Below are positions 26,701-36,580 of a stretch of DNA of 64,000 nt, in pieces. The notes beneath the pieces were generated by a model. It was not told the DNA's origin, made no database searches, and was given only the letters and a program-made list of their open reading frames with translations. Origin of the DNA: Patiria pectinifera (lineage: Eukaryota; Echinodermata; Asteroidea; Valvatida; Asterinidae); assembly GCA_029964075.1 (NCBI GenBank), contig CM057142.1:33358392-33422391 (forward strand). The letters run 5' to 3'. Each line of letters starts with the position of its first letter. Position 1 is the first letter of the stretch. A program made the position numbers and the translations under genes.

Positions 26701-29236
26701 TGTCAGCATGCATGTTGTCTCACAAAGCTAGGGGAGGTCAGTTAAGTTTCCTTGAACATTTTGAACGGGAACGAGTGTTATTTAGTTAGTAGGAATTTGC
26801 ACATCCAAGGTCGCCTCAATTGTTGAATTCAGTAACTGTCATGCCAGAATGTAAACATACCACATACATGTGCAGGCTGTCAAGTGGGAGCATGCACATG
26901 TCAATTTCAAAGAAGCACATACCGGTACATACATTGTACAGTATGTATCTCACCCATTTGGAGTACAGGTATACATGTATTTACATGTACAATGTACATC
27001 TACATACGTGGGTGTACAGTACATGTACATGAACGACGTACATGTACTTGTACATGATACTGCATGCATGACAATTTTGAATCTTGTTTATGCCAAAATA
27101 ATTTATTTTGCCTTTGAGAAAGAGTCTAATGCGCCGTGGTCCAGTGGTTATGGTGTTCGACCCATGTGCCATGGCACATGGGCTCGAACCATGCTGAGGA
27201 ACATGGTGCTTGTGTTCTTGGGCAAGACACTTTACTACAATTGCCCCTCTCCACGCAGAAGTATAAATGTCTAAAGGTAGCTAGACCAATTTGCGCTGGT
27301 CTCGGTTGCAGGAAAGTGGTCTCATGGTTTGATGAACAGGGGTAATAACCGTGAAACGCTTTGAGACCTAGATTTGGAGGAAAGCGCTTGTAACAACTGA
27401 CACACATGACATATATACTGGTAATGAAAAAAAAAAGATCTGGCCCTAATTACTTATTTTTTGTATATGTAAAAGGAATTTCTGAAGTAGCCATTCTCAT
27501 AGCTTCACATGCCAGATATTTAGCCTCATGAGGTCAGCAGTGAGCACTTTGTTTTGGGTTCACTGTAGGGGGCCTAATACCTGTAGTAAGACTGTTTAGC
27601 AAGGACAACCCACAGGAATGTACATGCACACTTCCTCCATCATACAATTCACTACTATAACCCACTACCCAATGCCCCATAGAGCAAGGTCAACCCTATA
27701 CCATTCCACTACAACAACTGCCAACAGATGCGCACCATGAACAGTGAACATGATTGGGCTGTGGGAGGTCACAGAGCGCCAATTCTCTAAACAATGTTGG
27801 ACAAAAAGATTTGTGTACTAAATATGTATGGACTATAAAACCTGCACGACTTTGCAGACATGCACGCACACAGAACATGTTGCCTTGGCAACTGGTCCTT
27901 AAATTTTAATGCTTGCAAGTCGACCACTCCTCCGATTTTGATGGCTGGCACTGCCAAATTACACAGTATAAATTTTGACAGGCAATTACGTTGTGGAATT
28001 GGCACTTTTCCAAAACAGCACAGCTGGGCTACGTATCAAAATGCATCCACGCTTGCTTAATACTAAAAATAGGAAATTGTGTGTTCTAGAATTTCATGAA
28101 ATTAATCTGATGCGGAATCTGTGTAATGATTATTCAGGCAGGGAAAAAAATCAAAAAAACAAAAAGGCCCCCCCCCCCCAAAAAAAATTGGCTTTTCAAA
28201 CCTCATGTTTTGAATCATTTGTCAAAGATTGAAACAAAATTGAAAAAGATTTACCGGTAGCTGTTCAACGAGTTAAAACATTGACATACCCTGGCTTGAA
28301 ATATAAAGAAAGTGGTTATTAAAAAAAATCCAGAGTGTGTCACTGCAATACTGAGAATATTTCGCAAAAATTGCATTTTGCGATTTCACGAAGAGACGCG
28401 AACCATGCCTGCCCCTTGAACACGTACTAAACCTATTGCACAGAAAAGCGTAAAAGTAGGTCAACAGAGATTTTCGATTTCATGAAGGGACGGACATCTT
28501 TGTTACATTCTCAGCTGCGCGCGCGTAATCGAACACGCAGCCCTTCCCTTTGGAAAAACAGGTTGAACAAGAAGGGTGAAAATGTGGAAATGTGAGATTT
28601 TCATTTTCACGAAGAGACGGGCATCTTTACTAATTAATTTTGGCTTTTTAACCACTTTATTAATTATAATTACCGGGTTCAAATAAAAGTTTACCTATCA
28701 AAGAATTATGTCAAGGTTTCCTTATTGCATAAAGTTGTTGCAAAGTAGTAGCTTTTGCAGTTTTAAAAACGGAGAAACTTCTCTTGCGATTATCTCGAAA
28801 ACGGTGTTTCTTCAAAATCCACATGTCCGTCCCTTCATGAAACTGGTGACGATTTAAGGACCTAATTTATGGGCGAAGGCTGAGAAGATAGAAGAGATAA
28901 ACCAAAATTTGAAAAGAAAAGCTAGATTTGCAACAAACCTTGACGGGGAAATTACAGGAGCCAGCCCTGACCAGCTTCTCATCTTGCTGCCACTGGTGGG
29001 GCTTGCTGGCAGCCGGCACGTGGGCGTGCTCCTTCCGACGGAAGCTACTGCGCAGCTTCTTCATGCTGAGGGAGCGACGCAGACGGCTGTTGCGCTTGGG
29101 TGCACTGGCGGGAGACTGGGAGGTCGAGGACGACGGGTTGGCTTCAGTGGAGGGGCCAGGGGAGGCTGGGCCCGTGTCTGGAGGCGGGTTCTTGTTGTAC
29201 TTGTGACGACCGTGGGAGGGGCCAAAGAAGAACGAC
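2526..29236 (-). CDS. numb: Numb homologue, 5' part of gene (six coding exons)
   Basis: Join on the minus strand: 29236-28939, 21194-21120, 15238-15164, 5067-4927, 3716-3509, 2729-2526. Every intron is GT-AG and every phase fits. Counting from the methionine at 29064, 276 residues are visible. Residues about 22-190 form the phosphotyrosine-binding domain, with the Numb signatures [50 protein letters not shown] and [24 protein letters not shown] then occurs twice and is followed by [16 protein letters not shown], the sites phosphorylated by atypical PKC in known Numb proteins. Numb is a cortical endocytic adaptor that antagonises Notch and is segregated asymmetrically in dividing cells. Known family members are about 550-650 residues long, so the C-terminal half with its endocytic motifs must lie beyond position 1. 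Identity is seen directly; function is from the family. Confidence 0.95.
2791..2959. repeat. Short foldback element in numb intron
   Basis: Near-perfect inverted repeat of about 70 bp per arm, starting GAGGTTCTGAAAAGAACC and ending GGTTCTTTTCAGAACCTC. The inner arms read CAGTATGCTCTGCCTGTCGT and its complement. The loop is roughly 25 bases. It begins 62 bp from the exon ending at 2729. A related single end lies near 14620-14680. Confidence 0.8.
3509..3716 (-). CDS. numb: numb exon, end of PTB and first RQGSFR site
   Basis: 69 codons plus one base. It encodes [20 protein letters not shown], the C-terminal PTB helix. [20 protein letters not shown] and an acidic, glutamate-rich tail follow. The donor is AAG|GTAGGA. 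The helix and the FTRxGSFR motif are diagnostic of the family. Confidence 0.94.
4283..4784 (+). repeat. Family B MITE, copy 1 (TTAAAGGGCC ends)
   Basis: Starts TTAAAGGGCCAATGTAATG and ends CGGCCCTTTGA. Internal sequence, including GTGATGTCATTTCAGG and GGCAAATTTTGG, matches the reverse complement of 9187-9767. No coding capacity. It lies between two numb PTB exons. Confidence 0.8.
4927..5067 (-). CDS. numb: numb exon, PTB core with CAPDR and RDGTTRRW
   Basis: 47 codons in phase 0, from CATCCAG to GTAAGA. It starts [18 protein letters not shown] and continues through [18 protein letters not shown] to HSLREP. This is the most conserved stretch of Numb and Numb-like proteins. Confidence 0.95.
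8544..9056 (+). repeat. Family A MITE, copy 1, with central palindrome
   Basis: Ends are TTAAAGGGAATGTACC and TGTATTTTCCCTTTAA. The subterminal ACATTTGCTTTTGCTG has its inverted partner GCAAATGTTGTA at the other end. A perfect 30-bp palindrome lies at 8873-8902 with core GGTCGGCCGACC. At least seven other copies occur in the window. Non-coding. Confidence 0.9.
9187..9767 (-). repeat. Family B MITE, copy 2
   Basis: Starts TTAAAGGGTCCATGCGATG and ends ACGGACCCCTTTAA. It is the reverse complement of the copy at 4283, including TTTGCCCAATGAAAACATTT and AATGACATC. Its right-hand TTAA is also the left-hand TTAA of the A element that follows. Confidence 0.8.
9764..10297 (-). repeat. Family A MITE, copy 2 (inverted)
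   Basis: Starts TTAAAGGGAATATACAACAT and ends ATGTACATTCCCTTTAA. The central palindrome near 9930-9957 has arms CCAACGGTGGTCGG and CCGACCACCGTTGG. It abuts the B element at a shared TTAA. Confidence 0.9.
10540..10830. promoter_or_regulatory. Candidate conserved regulatory block in numb intron
   Basis: A stretch free of the surrounding repeats and of higher complexity than its neighbours. It contains paired CCAAT-like motifs (ACCAATCCAATAG), an RFX X-box-like GGTTGCCATGGCGAC near 10664-10678, and TAAT/ATTA sites. It resembles an enhancer by composition only; no conservation could be tested. Confidence 0.3.
12118..12492. repeat. PIF/Harbinger-like MITE with TTA target duplication
   Basis: Inverted ends GGCCCAAAAAAAGG and TTTTTTTTTTTTGGCC are flanked by TTA at 12115-12117 and 12493-12495. 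A second inverted motif, CGGTCTCTGGTCAG and CTGACCAGAGACCG, lies inside. The 3-bp TTA/TAA duplication and GGC-starting ends fit the Harbinger superfamily. No transposase reading frame. Confidence 0.75.
14181..14950. repeat. Region with CCTCAATCCTCCAAAATC-type repeats
   Basis: CCTCAATCCTCCAAAATC appears at about 14188. Its diverged partners include CAATCCACCAAAATCC at 14880 and TTTTGGAGGATTGAGG at 14922, an inverted pair around 14900. Related wording occurs at 5810-5900, 21803-22035 and 29796-30000. Element ends could not be defined. Confidence 0.5.
15164..15238 (-). CDS. numb: numb exon, PTB core
   Basis: Exactly 25 codons in phase 0 between CCTTTCAG and GTAAGACTT. It encodes [20 protein letters not shown] plus [18 protein letters not shown] is close to the vertebrate VLWVSADGLRVVD and the fly LLHVSGDGLRVVD. 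Confidence 0.93.
17086..17543 (+). repeat. Family A MITE, copy 3
   Basis: Ends TTAAAGGGAATGTACAACAT and TGTATCTTCCCTTTAA. The central palindrome near 17352-17390 is slightly expanded by a repeated GCTGGTC before GGTCGGCCGACC. Non-coding. Confidence 0.9.
18026..18547 (+). repeat. Family A MITE, copy 4
   Basis: Ends TTAAAGGGAATGTACATT and TGTACATTCCCTTTAA. The palindrome near 18370-18400 has decayed arms (CCAGCGCTGATCGG and CCGACCAGTGTTGG). Confidence 0.9.
18848..19342 (+). repeat. Family A MITE, copy 5
   Basis: Starts TTAAAGGGAATACATG and ends TTGTATCCCTTTAA. The right subterminal GCAAAT motif is deleted. The central palindrome near 19165-19193 is interrupted (GGTCGGCTGACC). Confidence 0.88.
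19458..19957 (-). repeat. Family A MITE, copy 6 (inverted)
   Basis: Starts TTAAAGGGAATATACAACAT and ends AATATTCCCTTTAA. It is close to copy 2 along most of its length, including TTATGGCACCATGTGTGAAG. The palindrome is near 19621-19650. Confidence 0.9.
20393..20652. repeat. PIF/Harbinger-like MITE with TTA target duplication
   Basis: 260 bp with inverted ends GGCTAAAAAAAAAAACAATA and TTTTTGTTGGCC, flanked on both sides by TTA. The subterminal inverted motif is AGTTCTGCTTCCG and CGGAAGCAGAACT. Non-coding. Confidence 0.75.
21120..21194 (-). CDS. numb: numb exon, PTB strand YLGSIEV
   Basis: Exactly 25 codons in phase 0, bounded by CTGCAG and GTAAGTT. It encodes YLGSIEV followed by [18 protein letters not shown], the early PTB strand and first helix. 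In vertebrate NUMB an alternative 33-nt exon adds ERKFFKGFFGK just after this position. Here the product joins straight to NTKKK, so this is the short-PTB form, and I found no such mini-exon in the following intron. Confidence 0.93.
21272..21802 (+). repeat. Family A MITE, copy 7
   Basis: Ends TTAAAGGGAATGTACATC and TTGTATTGTCCCTTTAA. It begins about 78 bp from the numb exon at 21120-21194. The palindrome near 21615-21642 has the core GGTCGGCCGACC. Confidence 0.9.
22840..23010. promoter_or_regulatory. Candidate regulatory block with paired homeodomain sites
   Basis: A repeat-free stretch containing CAATTAGCGGCTAATG near 22927-22942, an inverted pair of ATTAG homeodomain-type half-sites, in moderately GC-rich sequence. 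Suggestive only. Confidence 0.25.
24098..24587. repeat. Long foldback element, about 230-bp arms
   Basis: Begins GTTAAAGAGGTTGTGGAATG and ends with its complement CATTCCACAACCTCTTTAAC. The arms pair along their whole length, with small gaps, around a loop of about 21 bases at 24328-24348. The inner arms read AATAAACAGGACTC and GAGTCCTGTTTATT. No reading frame. Its TTAAAGAG ends resemble the TTAAAG ends of families A, B, D and E. Confidence 0.9.
24841..25399 (+). repeat. Family D MITE with its own central palindrome
   Basis: Starts TTAAAGCTATAGTCCATCAT and ends ATGGACTACATGTATATCTTTAA, an inverted pair around CATTTG. A perfect 24-bp palindrome lies at 25006-25029 with core GTCTTAAGAC. The plan matches family A: about 500 bp, TTAAAG ends, palindromic centre, with different internal sequence. 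Confidence 0.8.
25985..26250 (+). repeat. Old interspersed repeat (partner of 38740-40190)
   Basis: It shares TGGCCAATTTACTGGA, ACCTCCGTAAATAAGG and CACCCTCTTTATAC with sequence split across 38740-38842 and 40046-40190 on the opposite strand. Here the two halves are separated by only about 50 bp containing CGGTCTCTGGTCAG, a motif of the Harbinger-like element at 12118. Confidence 0.65.
27131..27440 (+). repeat. tRNA-derived SINE
   Basis: The head reads GCGCCGTGGTCCAGTGGTTA (A-box region) with B box GGGCTCGAACC at 27179-27189. The body carries TTCTTGGGCAAGACACTTTA, GATGAACAGGGGTAATAA and CGCTTTGAGACCTAG, and a poly-A tail follows. It is homologous to the SINE at 50040-50340 on the other strand. 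Confidence 0.88.
28378..28845. repeat. Repeated GAAGRGACGGRCATC motif, four copies
   Basis: TTTCACGAAGAGACGCG (28384), TTTCATGAAGGGACGGACAT (about 28478) and TTTCACGAAGAGACGGGCAT (about 28606) are direct copies. ATGTCCGTCCCTTCATGAAA (28823) is inverted. They lie just downstream of the numb start exon. Confidence 0.65.
28939..29236 (-). CDS. numb: numb exon with start region and PTB beginning
   Basis: A pyrimidine-rich tract and AG precede 29236; the GT donor follows 28939 directly after AAG. The methionine at 29064 opens [13 protein letters not shown], matching the vertebrate Numb start. The frame stays open for 57 codons upstream in the same exon (rich in P and S) and ends NSRLRRSLS before that methionine, which resembles the RLRRSF stretch of fly Numb. 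An upstream start in another exon is therefore possible; the exon begins at the third base of a codon. The basic N-terminus is the membrane-binding and aPKC-regulated part in known Numb proteins. Confidence 0.92.
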
Positions 29237-32200
29237 CTGGGAGTGGAGGAGAGGGAAATTTGGTCAGGTTTTTGTTGTGACTCTTTGAGCAAAGTTAGCA
29301 AGCCAACCTCTAAATACAGCCCATGCAATACCTCCGAGACAAATATGACACTACGCTCTGTTTAGGCCTAATGGAAAAAAAAAAAAAAATCTCTCGTCCC
29401 CATCTGCTTTCTTTTTCATGCCAACTTCCTTCTTTTAATTCATACATTTGAAATATATTTGCAATAATATTGTCAAAATATTGTCTTTTTATTTGTTTCC
29501 AATAAAATTTTTGAAATGTCGAAAGGGTTAGGGCTCCTTTGGACCCCATTTTTTTTTATCAGCAAAAGAGTCGAGAAAATGGAAGATTCCATCCACCATC
29601 TTGTCAAAATCTGCCATATTGGGGGGATAAAACAAGAGAAGAAAAAAAAACACCTGCTCCTTCATTTTGTTTAAAAGGCTGGACAAGAATTTTTTTGAAC
29701 TCGGCCTTGCATGTGTGCTTTCTTATGAGAGCTGGTTGGGGATATGTACCTCCCATAGGAAAGCACATAAACCAACTGTGAAATCATTTTGTCTCGGGGC
29801 TATTGATGCTTCACCTCGACCCAAGAGCTAAGACCCATCCTCAAGTCCCTGCATCCTCCAATGACTGTTTGAGTGTACGAGAACCCAAGGGTACCGGCAC
29901 ATTCTCTCTTTGCATTGACATTTCCAATAGGCCTCGAGTTCAACTCTGGACTCTATTTTTTCTGAATCCAGTTAAATCCTTCAAACTCTGCTGAATCCTA
30001 GTGGAAGTGGAAAGATCAGATCTAATGTAAATCATTTCTTGAAACTGCAATTTTTGTCCCCATCAATTCAAACTACATAGTATGCTTCATATTTTCACAA
30101 TTGATTCTCCAAAATTGTAATGCAAGTTACACTATAATTTGACTATTCATAGTTTCAGATTCTCGGAAATCAGTGAACGGGTAGAAATTTTAACGAAAGT
30201 CCTTGTCCTTCGTATGTCACGTGCATTTAATTCAGTGCTCAGGTGCAAGTCTTTCAGTTCGTTCTTAATAATAAATTACATGCGAAATTGGCAAACAACG
30301 CATTACAGCATAATGCAAACAAGCACCCGTGTGCTGAATATCTGATTATACATAAAAGTGTACATGTACACACGTGTTTATGGCCAACAAAAATTATGTG
30401 TTTGGTACTTGTAATTAACGCCCTACAAATAAAGCCTGAAAGTTCACCCCTGGTGGCGTTCTTCCGCGATAACAAGGTTTCAGGTTGGCAATTTAGCCTA
30501 AAATACTCCAGGTAGGAGTAACGCACATTCTATTTTTTGGGGGGTGGGGGTGGGGGTGGGGCCTAGTGGAGGTCCCATTGGCTCCCAATTTGTTGCTTAC
30601 AATATTACAATACATGTACATGCCATTGATTCAGTATATGAAGCAACCAACCCAACATTAGTGGTTGTTAATGTGTTTTGTTAAACAGTAAATTGTGTAT
30701 TGATTGTGCATTTTTTTGTACATGTGGGCAATTCCACGGATCTTACTCACATTACGTTTTTGATGTACTTTTGAGTTTCCTTGGGCTGTAATTACCTTAC
30801 TGAAAAGGTTTAATAACTGTTATCCCCATGGTAGATAGAGTAGACCTAGATCTACAGTACCTAAGCACCAAAGATGACATCCAGAAAAATGTGTTACATG
30901 TATGTATGATAAACAAGATGCACAAAATCAGTTACTCACATTACGAAAATGTAACGTGAGTAACCGTGGAGTTGACCGTGTACATTCATTTTTCTGGGTG
31001 ATCCTTTGGGGTTTGTTTCTCATTCATCAGTAGAAATTTGGCGTATGTAACATGTGAACATTAACTATTGCCTTCCATTCTTGGAATTCATGTACATGTA
31101 TGTTTACTAGTTTTATGGGTGATACATGCAATAGTTAAATAAAGTTAGAATCAAGAAAGGATGTTAGTCATCTTCCATACCACCAAGTAAAAAAAAAATC
31201 TTCAACGAAAACAGTCTTAAAGATGGTTAAGTTAAGCTCTGACTGTTCAAATATTCCATACATGTATTTCTCAACTGCTTCAGCGGGCCATTTTCATACC
31301 TACGGTACAGACCTGAGCCCTAGTATTAGTGCAAATCCATCCTTCTGGATGGAAGGAAGTCCGCCATTTTTGATTGCAAATGCAGATGAAAGGAATTTCA
31401 TCAATCACTTTTGGCTGTGTAATGTCAATGTATGCAACACTAATTACGGCCCCATCAGGCCGTCTAACCACAACAATTTATAATCACATCTATTTATAAA
31501 TAAAACATGTTGGCAGTTTGTCCTGCCAGGCTCTAACTTACATGCATCGCATCAGGTCAGCTGAGGTGCACTCAAATTCACTATCAAGATACATATTGTA
31601 GTTGTCTGTGAAAAACCGTATCTGTCTGGTAATATTCCAATCATGCACGTGCAAATTGTGCATACTGACGACATTTTAAACTACTTGGATTAATATAATG
31701 AAATTTTTTTTGCAATAGGCTCAAGTTATTCACGAGGCGGCCATATTAATTTAAAAGCAAAGTAAATTCTTCATTCTTGGAACTTGCGAATGGAAATGAA
31801 AGCAATGACATAAAGTTAATTGCAAATAATACCAGTCTGTTCGGATGGATACATGTACTAGTAAGTTAAAATTTGTGATTAAACATACCCTTATTTTTAA
31901 CCCTAAAAGGGCCGGGTTATTTTGACCATCTCTCAGCCGGGCGTGTACATGTATACATACATACATGTATACATACCGCAACTGAAGGAAAACAGAGTTT
32001 AACTCTTCAAAACTTCATGTTTGTTTGTTTCTTCGTTTGTTTCTTTGTTTGTGTTTGGTATGTACCATACACAATGTCCCTGTACATTATATACGTTATT
32101 ACAAACGACAACTGATGGCAGTTTGTAAAAACACATAATTCATATTATTAGTTAGGCGAGTTGCACACACCATGGAGGAAGGAATAGACATGTACGGTGT

Positions 32201-33039
32201 ACCGTACCGATACTCAAAGTTAAGCCAGGTTAACTGGGACTATTCTTTTTTAAATTGCATTATTTTCCCAAATTCAGTGCCCTCTGTTAACATCATTACA
32301 GTGCCTCCAGATAGAATGTTAAACCACAGGGCTAGTTTACTGGAAACGAACAAAGTGCACCATAAAAGAACCCTTCTAACACCATCTGGCAAAATTGTAG
32401 ATTATTTGGCATTTTCCCGGATTTTTCTTGCTGACTCTAGAATGCAGATCTACATGTACATACAGCACTTAATGCAGAATATGCACGTGCCATAAACCCT
32501 CATAAAGGATATCCTTTATACAAAGTTTATGCAAATTTTTTTAATGGTTTTTAAATTATCCTCACCAGAATAATATTAATAATCAAGTTGCAACCACCAG
32601 TAACACACCTGTAAATATTAATATGTTGGTGATGATGAGTGTTAAAGAAGTTAGTCGAGATTGTGTCTAGTAATTATATGATGGTGAACAGGTCAATAGT
32701 TGTTTTGGATTAAATTATCCAACGGTGAAATATGTTACAGCAGTAGTATGTCCTCATGCATTGCCATGATTGCAAGGCACAGTACTTACTTGAGGCGGCC
32801 CATGTTGGGATATTGCTACTGGAGATGAGTTCCCGAAATCCTGTTGAGTTGGCAAGCCAATCAGATTATCAGCGGACAAATATCAGAGCATACAAATACA
32901 TGATGTATACAGGGAAAATATACGTATACACCCACGGTACTGTGAGTTGGTGTACAGTGTTTGTAATATACGGTAACTTTACGCTACAATACACACAGTA
33001 AACTCTGCTCAATACTTGCAAGTTGTACCACTGCAGATT

Positions 33040-36000
33040 TTGTGGGTTTATTTACACATACATGTATACAACATTACATCACAAAACCTGCGATATGGCT
33101 CACTGCATCTGAAAGTGTACTGGTTGCATCCATGTACATGTATGGTACATTCATGTACATGTACTGTACATAAACTATAATTATGTACTAGCTCTATGTT
33201 CTTACCGTGTGCAGATGCGCAAAAGTTGAATAGTACACATTCCAAACTGAGTGGGCTTGTCTGGAGAGTAGTCTGTACCACTACGTAAAATGGGGGTGCA
33301 TCCTGACACCATTACAATTCTGGAAGAACTTTTGCCTAATAAAAGTAAACTAGATTTTTTTTGTATGAGTGTGTTTCATCCTCTTGTTGTCCAGCTCCAT
33401 GAACCAAATTGGATCATTCCCATTCACAGTGTCTGTTCCGAGAATAACTGGCACCATGATGAACAGAAAACTGAATGGAAGTTGTTTTATAACTTTGATC
33501 TCCCCTCTGAAGTCGGATTAGGTAGGACCCACAACAATCAACTGAGTGAAAGTAAATCCACCCCACTGGGGGTCATCTTGTTGTGTCTCATGAGCGAAGT
33601 GTGGTCAGCTGCAGCTGGCTGATAGTAATCCTATAAAGACCCCACAGATGTACAAATGTGTGTATGTACGGTATGTAATGTACATACATGTGTGATTTTC
33701 TTTGGTGGTTGAGGATCATTATACAATTACATTAATTGTTTTTCGGTACTGGGATATGTACATACACATGTATGAAACAAAACCATGTACATGTACGTGT
33801 ACGTACATGTACTGTACACATCCACATGTACATGTACAGTTGTACCATGGTTGTACACTATACATACATGTACATTTTTTCATCATGTTGTAGGCCATAA
33901 ATTTGGTGAGTGATATAAAAACTGGTATGCATTTGGATGTGTACCAGTACATGAAATACATTATGTACACGTGTGTATGTACCACTACCAGTACAATACA
34001 TTTTGTGCAATAATTCCTGCAGTGCCATGCTTCTTGCAATTTAATCAATACAGCAACATAAGGTCCTTGTAGACATGTACATGTACAAATGTATGTACCA
34101 TACATACACATACCAGCACATAGTCACACCAACTGAAAGGGAAATCCACCTGTGAAAATTTTTTTAATTGCATTGAAAATCATTTACGAATACGTTGCTG
34201 ACATATTGAACTTTGCTTTGTTTTTGCAAGAATTTATACAAAATACACATGTACAGCATGAACTTTGCTTAAAATTCTAACAAATACAGGTACCGGTACA
34301 TGTAATATGTATGTTTGTATAAACCTGCTGTAAACTTGTGTAATTTTGTGTTAAAAAAATGATGTGACTGCCATGGCATTTAATAGGCCTACATGATGCA
34401 TGTATGTAAAGGTTGTATTCAAAACTTTTTTGGATCAGTTTCAATTACAATTCGCCACGCAAATAAAGTTGTCCATATTCAACTCAAATTCATAAAAAAA
34501 AGTTTTGAATGATACAGTATGCTTTCAATGTACATGTACTCAAATTTTCAAAAAGAACATCATTATCTGACAGAAACATTTTCAAGTTAAAGTGCTCTGT
34601 ATTGCAATTAAAGGTACAATGTAATGGACACCAATTTCAAGCTTTCAAAGGTGAGATCATTGCGCCAACATTTCCTGGAATTTTTTTTTCAATGGAAACA
34701 ACATGTTTTGTGTTGAGCAATGTACCCATACAATATTTCATAGACTATTCAAAATATGTAGGAGCTCAAATTTCGGCAAATACGTTTTTTAATAATCTGC
34801 TCCAGATTTACAATGCATGGCAAAATGAGCAACCTTTTTAAAAGGTTGACACATCTGCCTTCGGATTGGAAGGGGGCGGCAATGAATGAGGTAAAAAAAA
34901 TCTCCCACTGCAGTGGTTGGAAATTCCTGTCTGTGCGATAAGGAACTTTGTCCTGTCAAATTTAAATTCACTGCCACCGTTGCAGCAAACCTGTAACCTG
35001 AAGTGACCCTTTTAGAGGAAACGTTGACAGTTCTATTGTCCATTTAGAATTATAAACGAGTTTGACATTTTGCAGCTTGGGCAACCACAGTTGACTGTGT
35101 CAGTAACAGGCAGTATGAAACTATCCATGACTGTACATGTACTTCTGAGTACTTCCTGTCCAACGCATTTGTGCATTTTGTATGACAAGAAATTGGCAGA
35201 AATTTAAAGGGGTTTTTTCGTGGCATTTTAATACTTCCTGTTTCGACCCTTGGAAAAAAATCACAAGTGTACACAAATCAAATGAGGAGGTACATTATTG
35301 ATCAGGGGTCATACCCCCACCCCTCAACACAAAAGAAAAACCCTAAAGAACAAGAACAGCTACCAGTTAGGCGCAATTTATTTACAAAATGTATGAAGGT
35401 ACACAGAAACATGTACACATGTACCCATATGTGTTCAGTATGAAATTTTAAATGCTTTCAAGAAATGTTACAGTTTAATGCAAATCAATCACGTAACAAT
35501 TTTGTTTATGAAATTGACAGTGAGTGACCAATGTAATTTGTTTTTCTTCGTTTGTAAAAAAGTGCGCTAAAGCAACTGCCAAAGAAGGCATTTTAATGTG
35601 AACAAGCGTTGGCTCTTGTGCATGCAAAGAGTCTGCTTTTGCTTTCATTTGGCACATTCATTTGTTACGTTTGTATACATTTGTATACATTTGTACATAC
35701 ATGTAATACATTTGTACATACATGTAATACATTTGTATACAATACAGTGCACATATGTACCAGTACTGACTGAAAGTGAAAATATTTGCATGATGAATCT
35801 GACTTGATGACATTTTGCCAGCTGTCATGGATGCAGTAGCAAACACAAGCACTACAACCACAAAGGCGGATGAAACAACGGGAAATGGACCAACTGAACA
35901 ATGTTTCTGTTGGATGTTGATTTTATTTTCCTGCTAGCATAGTTGGAAACTCTGACAAGCTTCACATGTACATGTACAACTTGTACCGTGTATGATCAAA

Positions 36001-36580
36001 TTTTAAGAAAGTGATATTGTTTGGAAGTTGGAACCAGCAGGAAGATTATGAAAAGTTGGTACACATGTCATTTTGACATGATACTTAAACAGAAGTAGGA
36101 ATCTAATAATAGTTAGGTACAAAAAGGTACATTTATGTACAGTGTCAAAATTGATGTTTTGGACACTAGTCACTACCTGTATATGTTGAACATGAACATG
36201 TACAATGTGTATGTGTACCTGTCTTGAAAATGGTACATGTAGGTGCAGAATTAATTGTAATTTCATGGATCATGTTTCATAACAATAGGACATGTTCATT
36301 TTTTGTACAATACAACAAGTACATGTGTACTGGTACATGTATACATACATGTTCATGAAGTGGAAGTACATGTACATGTACATTGTACATGATATGTATT
36401 ATGTACATGTAATCCATCATCTCAGCACATGTAAATGTACACGTGTAAAAGTTGAAAAATCCTTGAAGCATGTACAAGTGTAGCTATTCACATGTACATA
36501 CATGTACATGAATATATTTTGTTCATGTACATGTATGCCTGGGTGTACATGTACATGAGCTTGTCTCAGCATTCAATTAG
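33040..36580. repeat. Densest tract of ACATGTAC palindromes
   Basis: Self-complementary ACATGTAC, TACATGTA and variants recur every few tens of bases. Examples are near 33789-33845, 36185-36240 and 36310-36560. Short arrays such as repeated ATACATTTGTACATACATGT lie at 35670-35745. The density prevents meaningful reading frames here. Confidence 0.85.

Larger units (their letters stand above)
21195..28938. other. 7.7 kb numb intron
   Basis: Between the YLGSIEV exon and the start exon. It contains an A-family copy, a long foldback, a family D element, a SINE and an older repeat, each listed. A repeat-poor block at 22840-23010 stands out. No other coding sequence recognised. Confidence 0.7.

Noticed and set aside
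32172..32495. 107-codon plus-strand frame
   Set aside because: No family resemblance; it overlaps ACATGTAC-rich sequence.
33290..33622. 110-codon plus-strand frame starting MGVHPDTITILEELLPNKSK
   Set aside because: No recognisable domain, no splice-site support, and it lies in repeat-rich DNA with few stop codons by chance.
34609..35215. Possible further TTAAAGG-ended element (TTAAAGGTACAATGTAATGG at 34609)
   Set aside because: It resembles a family B end, but no convincing matching second end was found.
35670..35745. Regularly repeated ATACATTTGTACATACATGT considered as a CRISPR-like array
   Set aside because: No unique spacers, and the organism is a eukaryote; it is a minisatellite.
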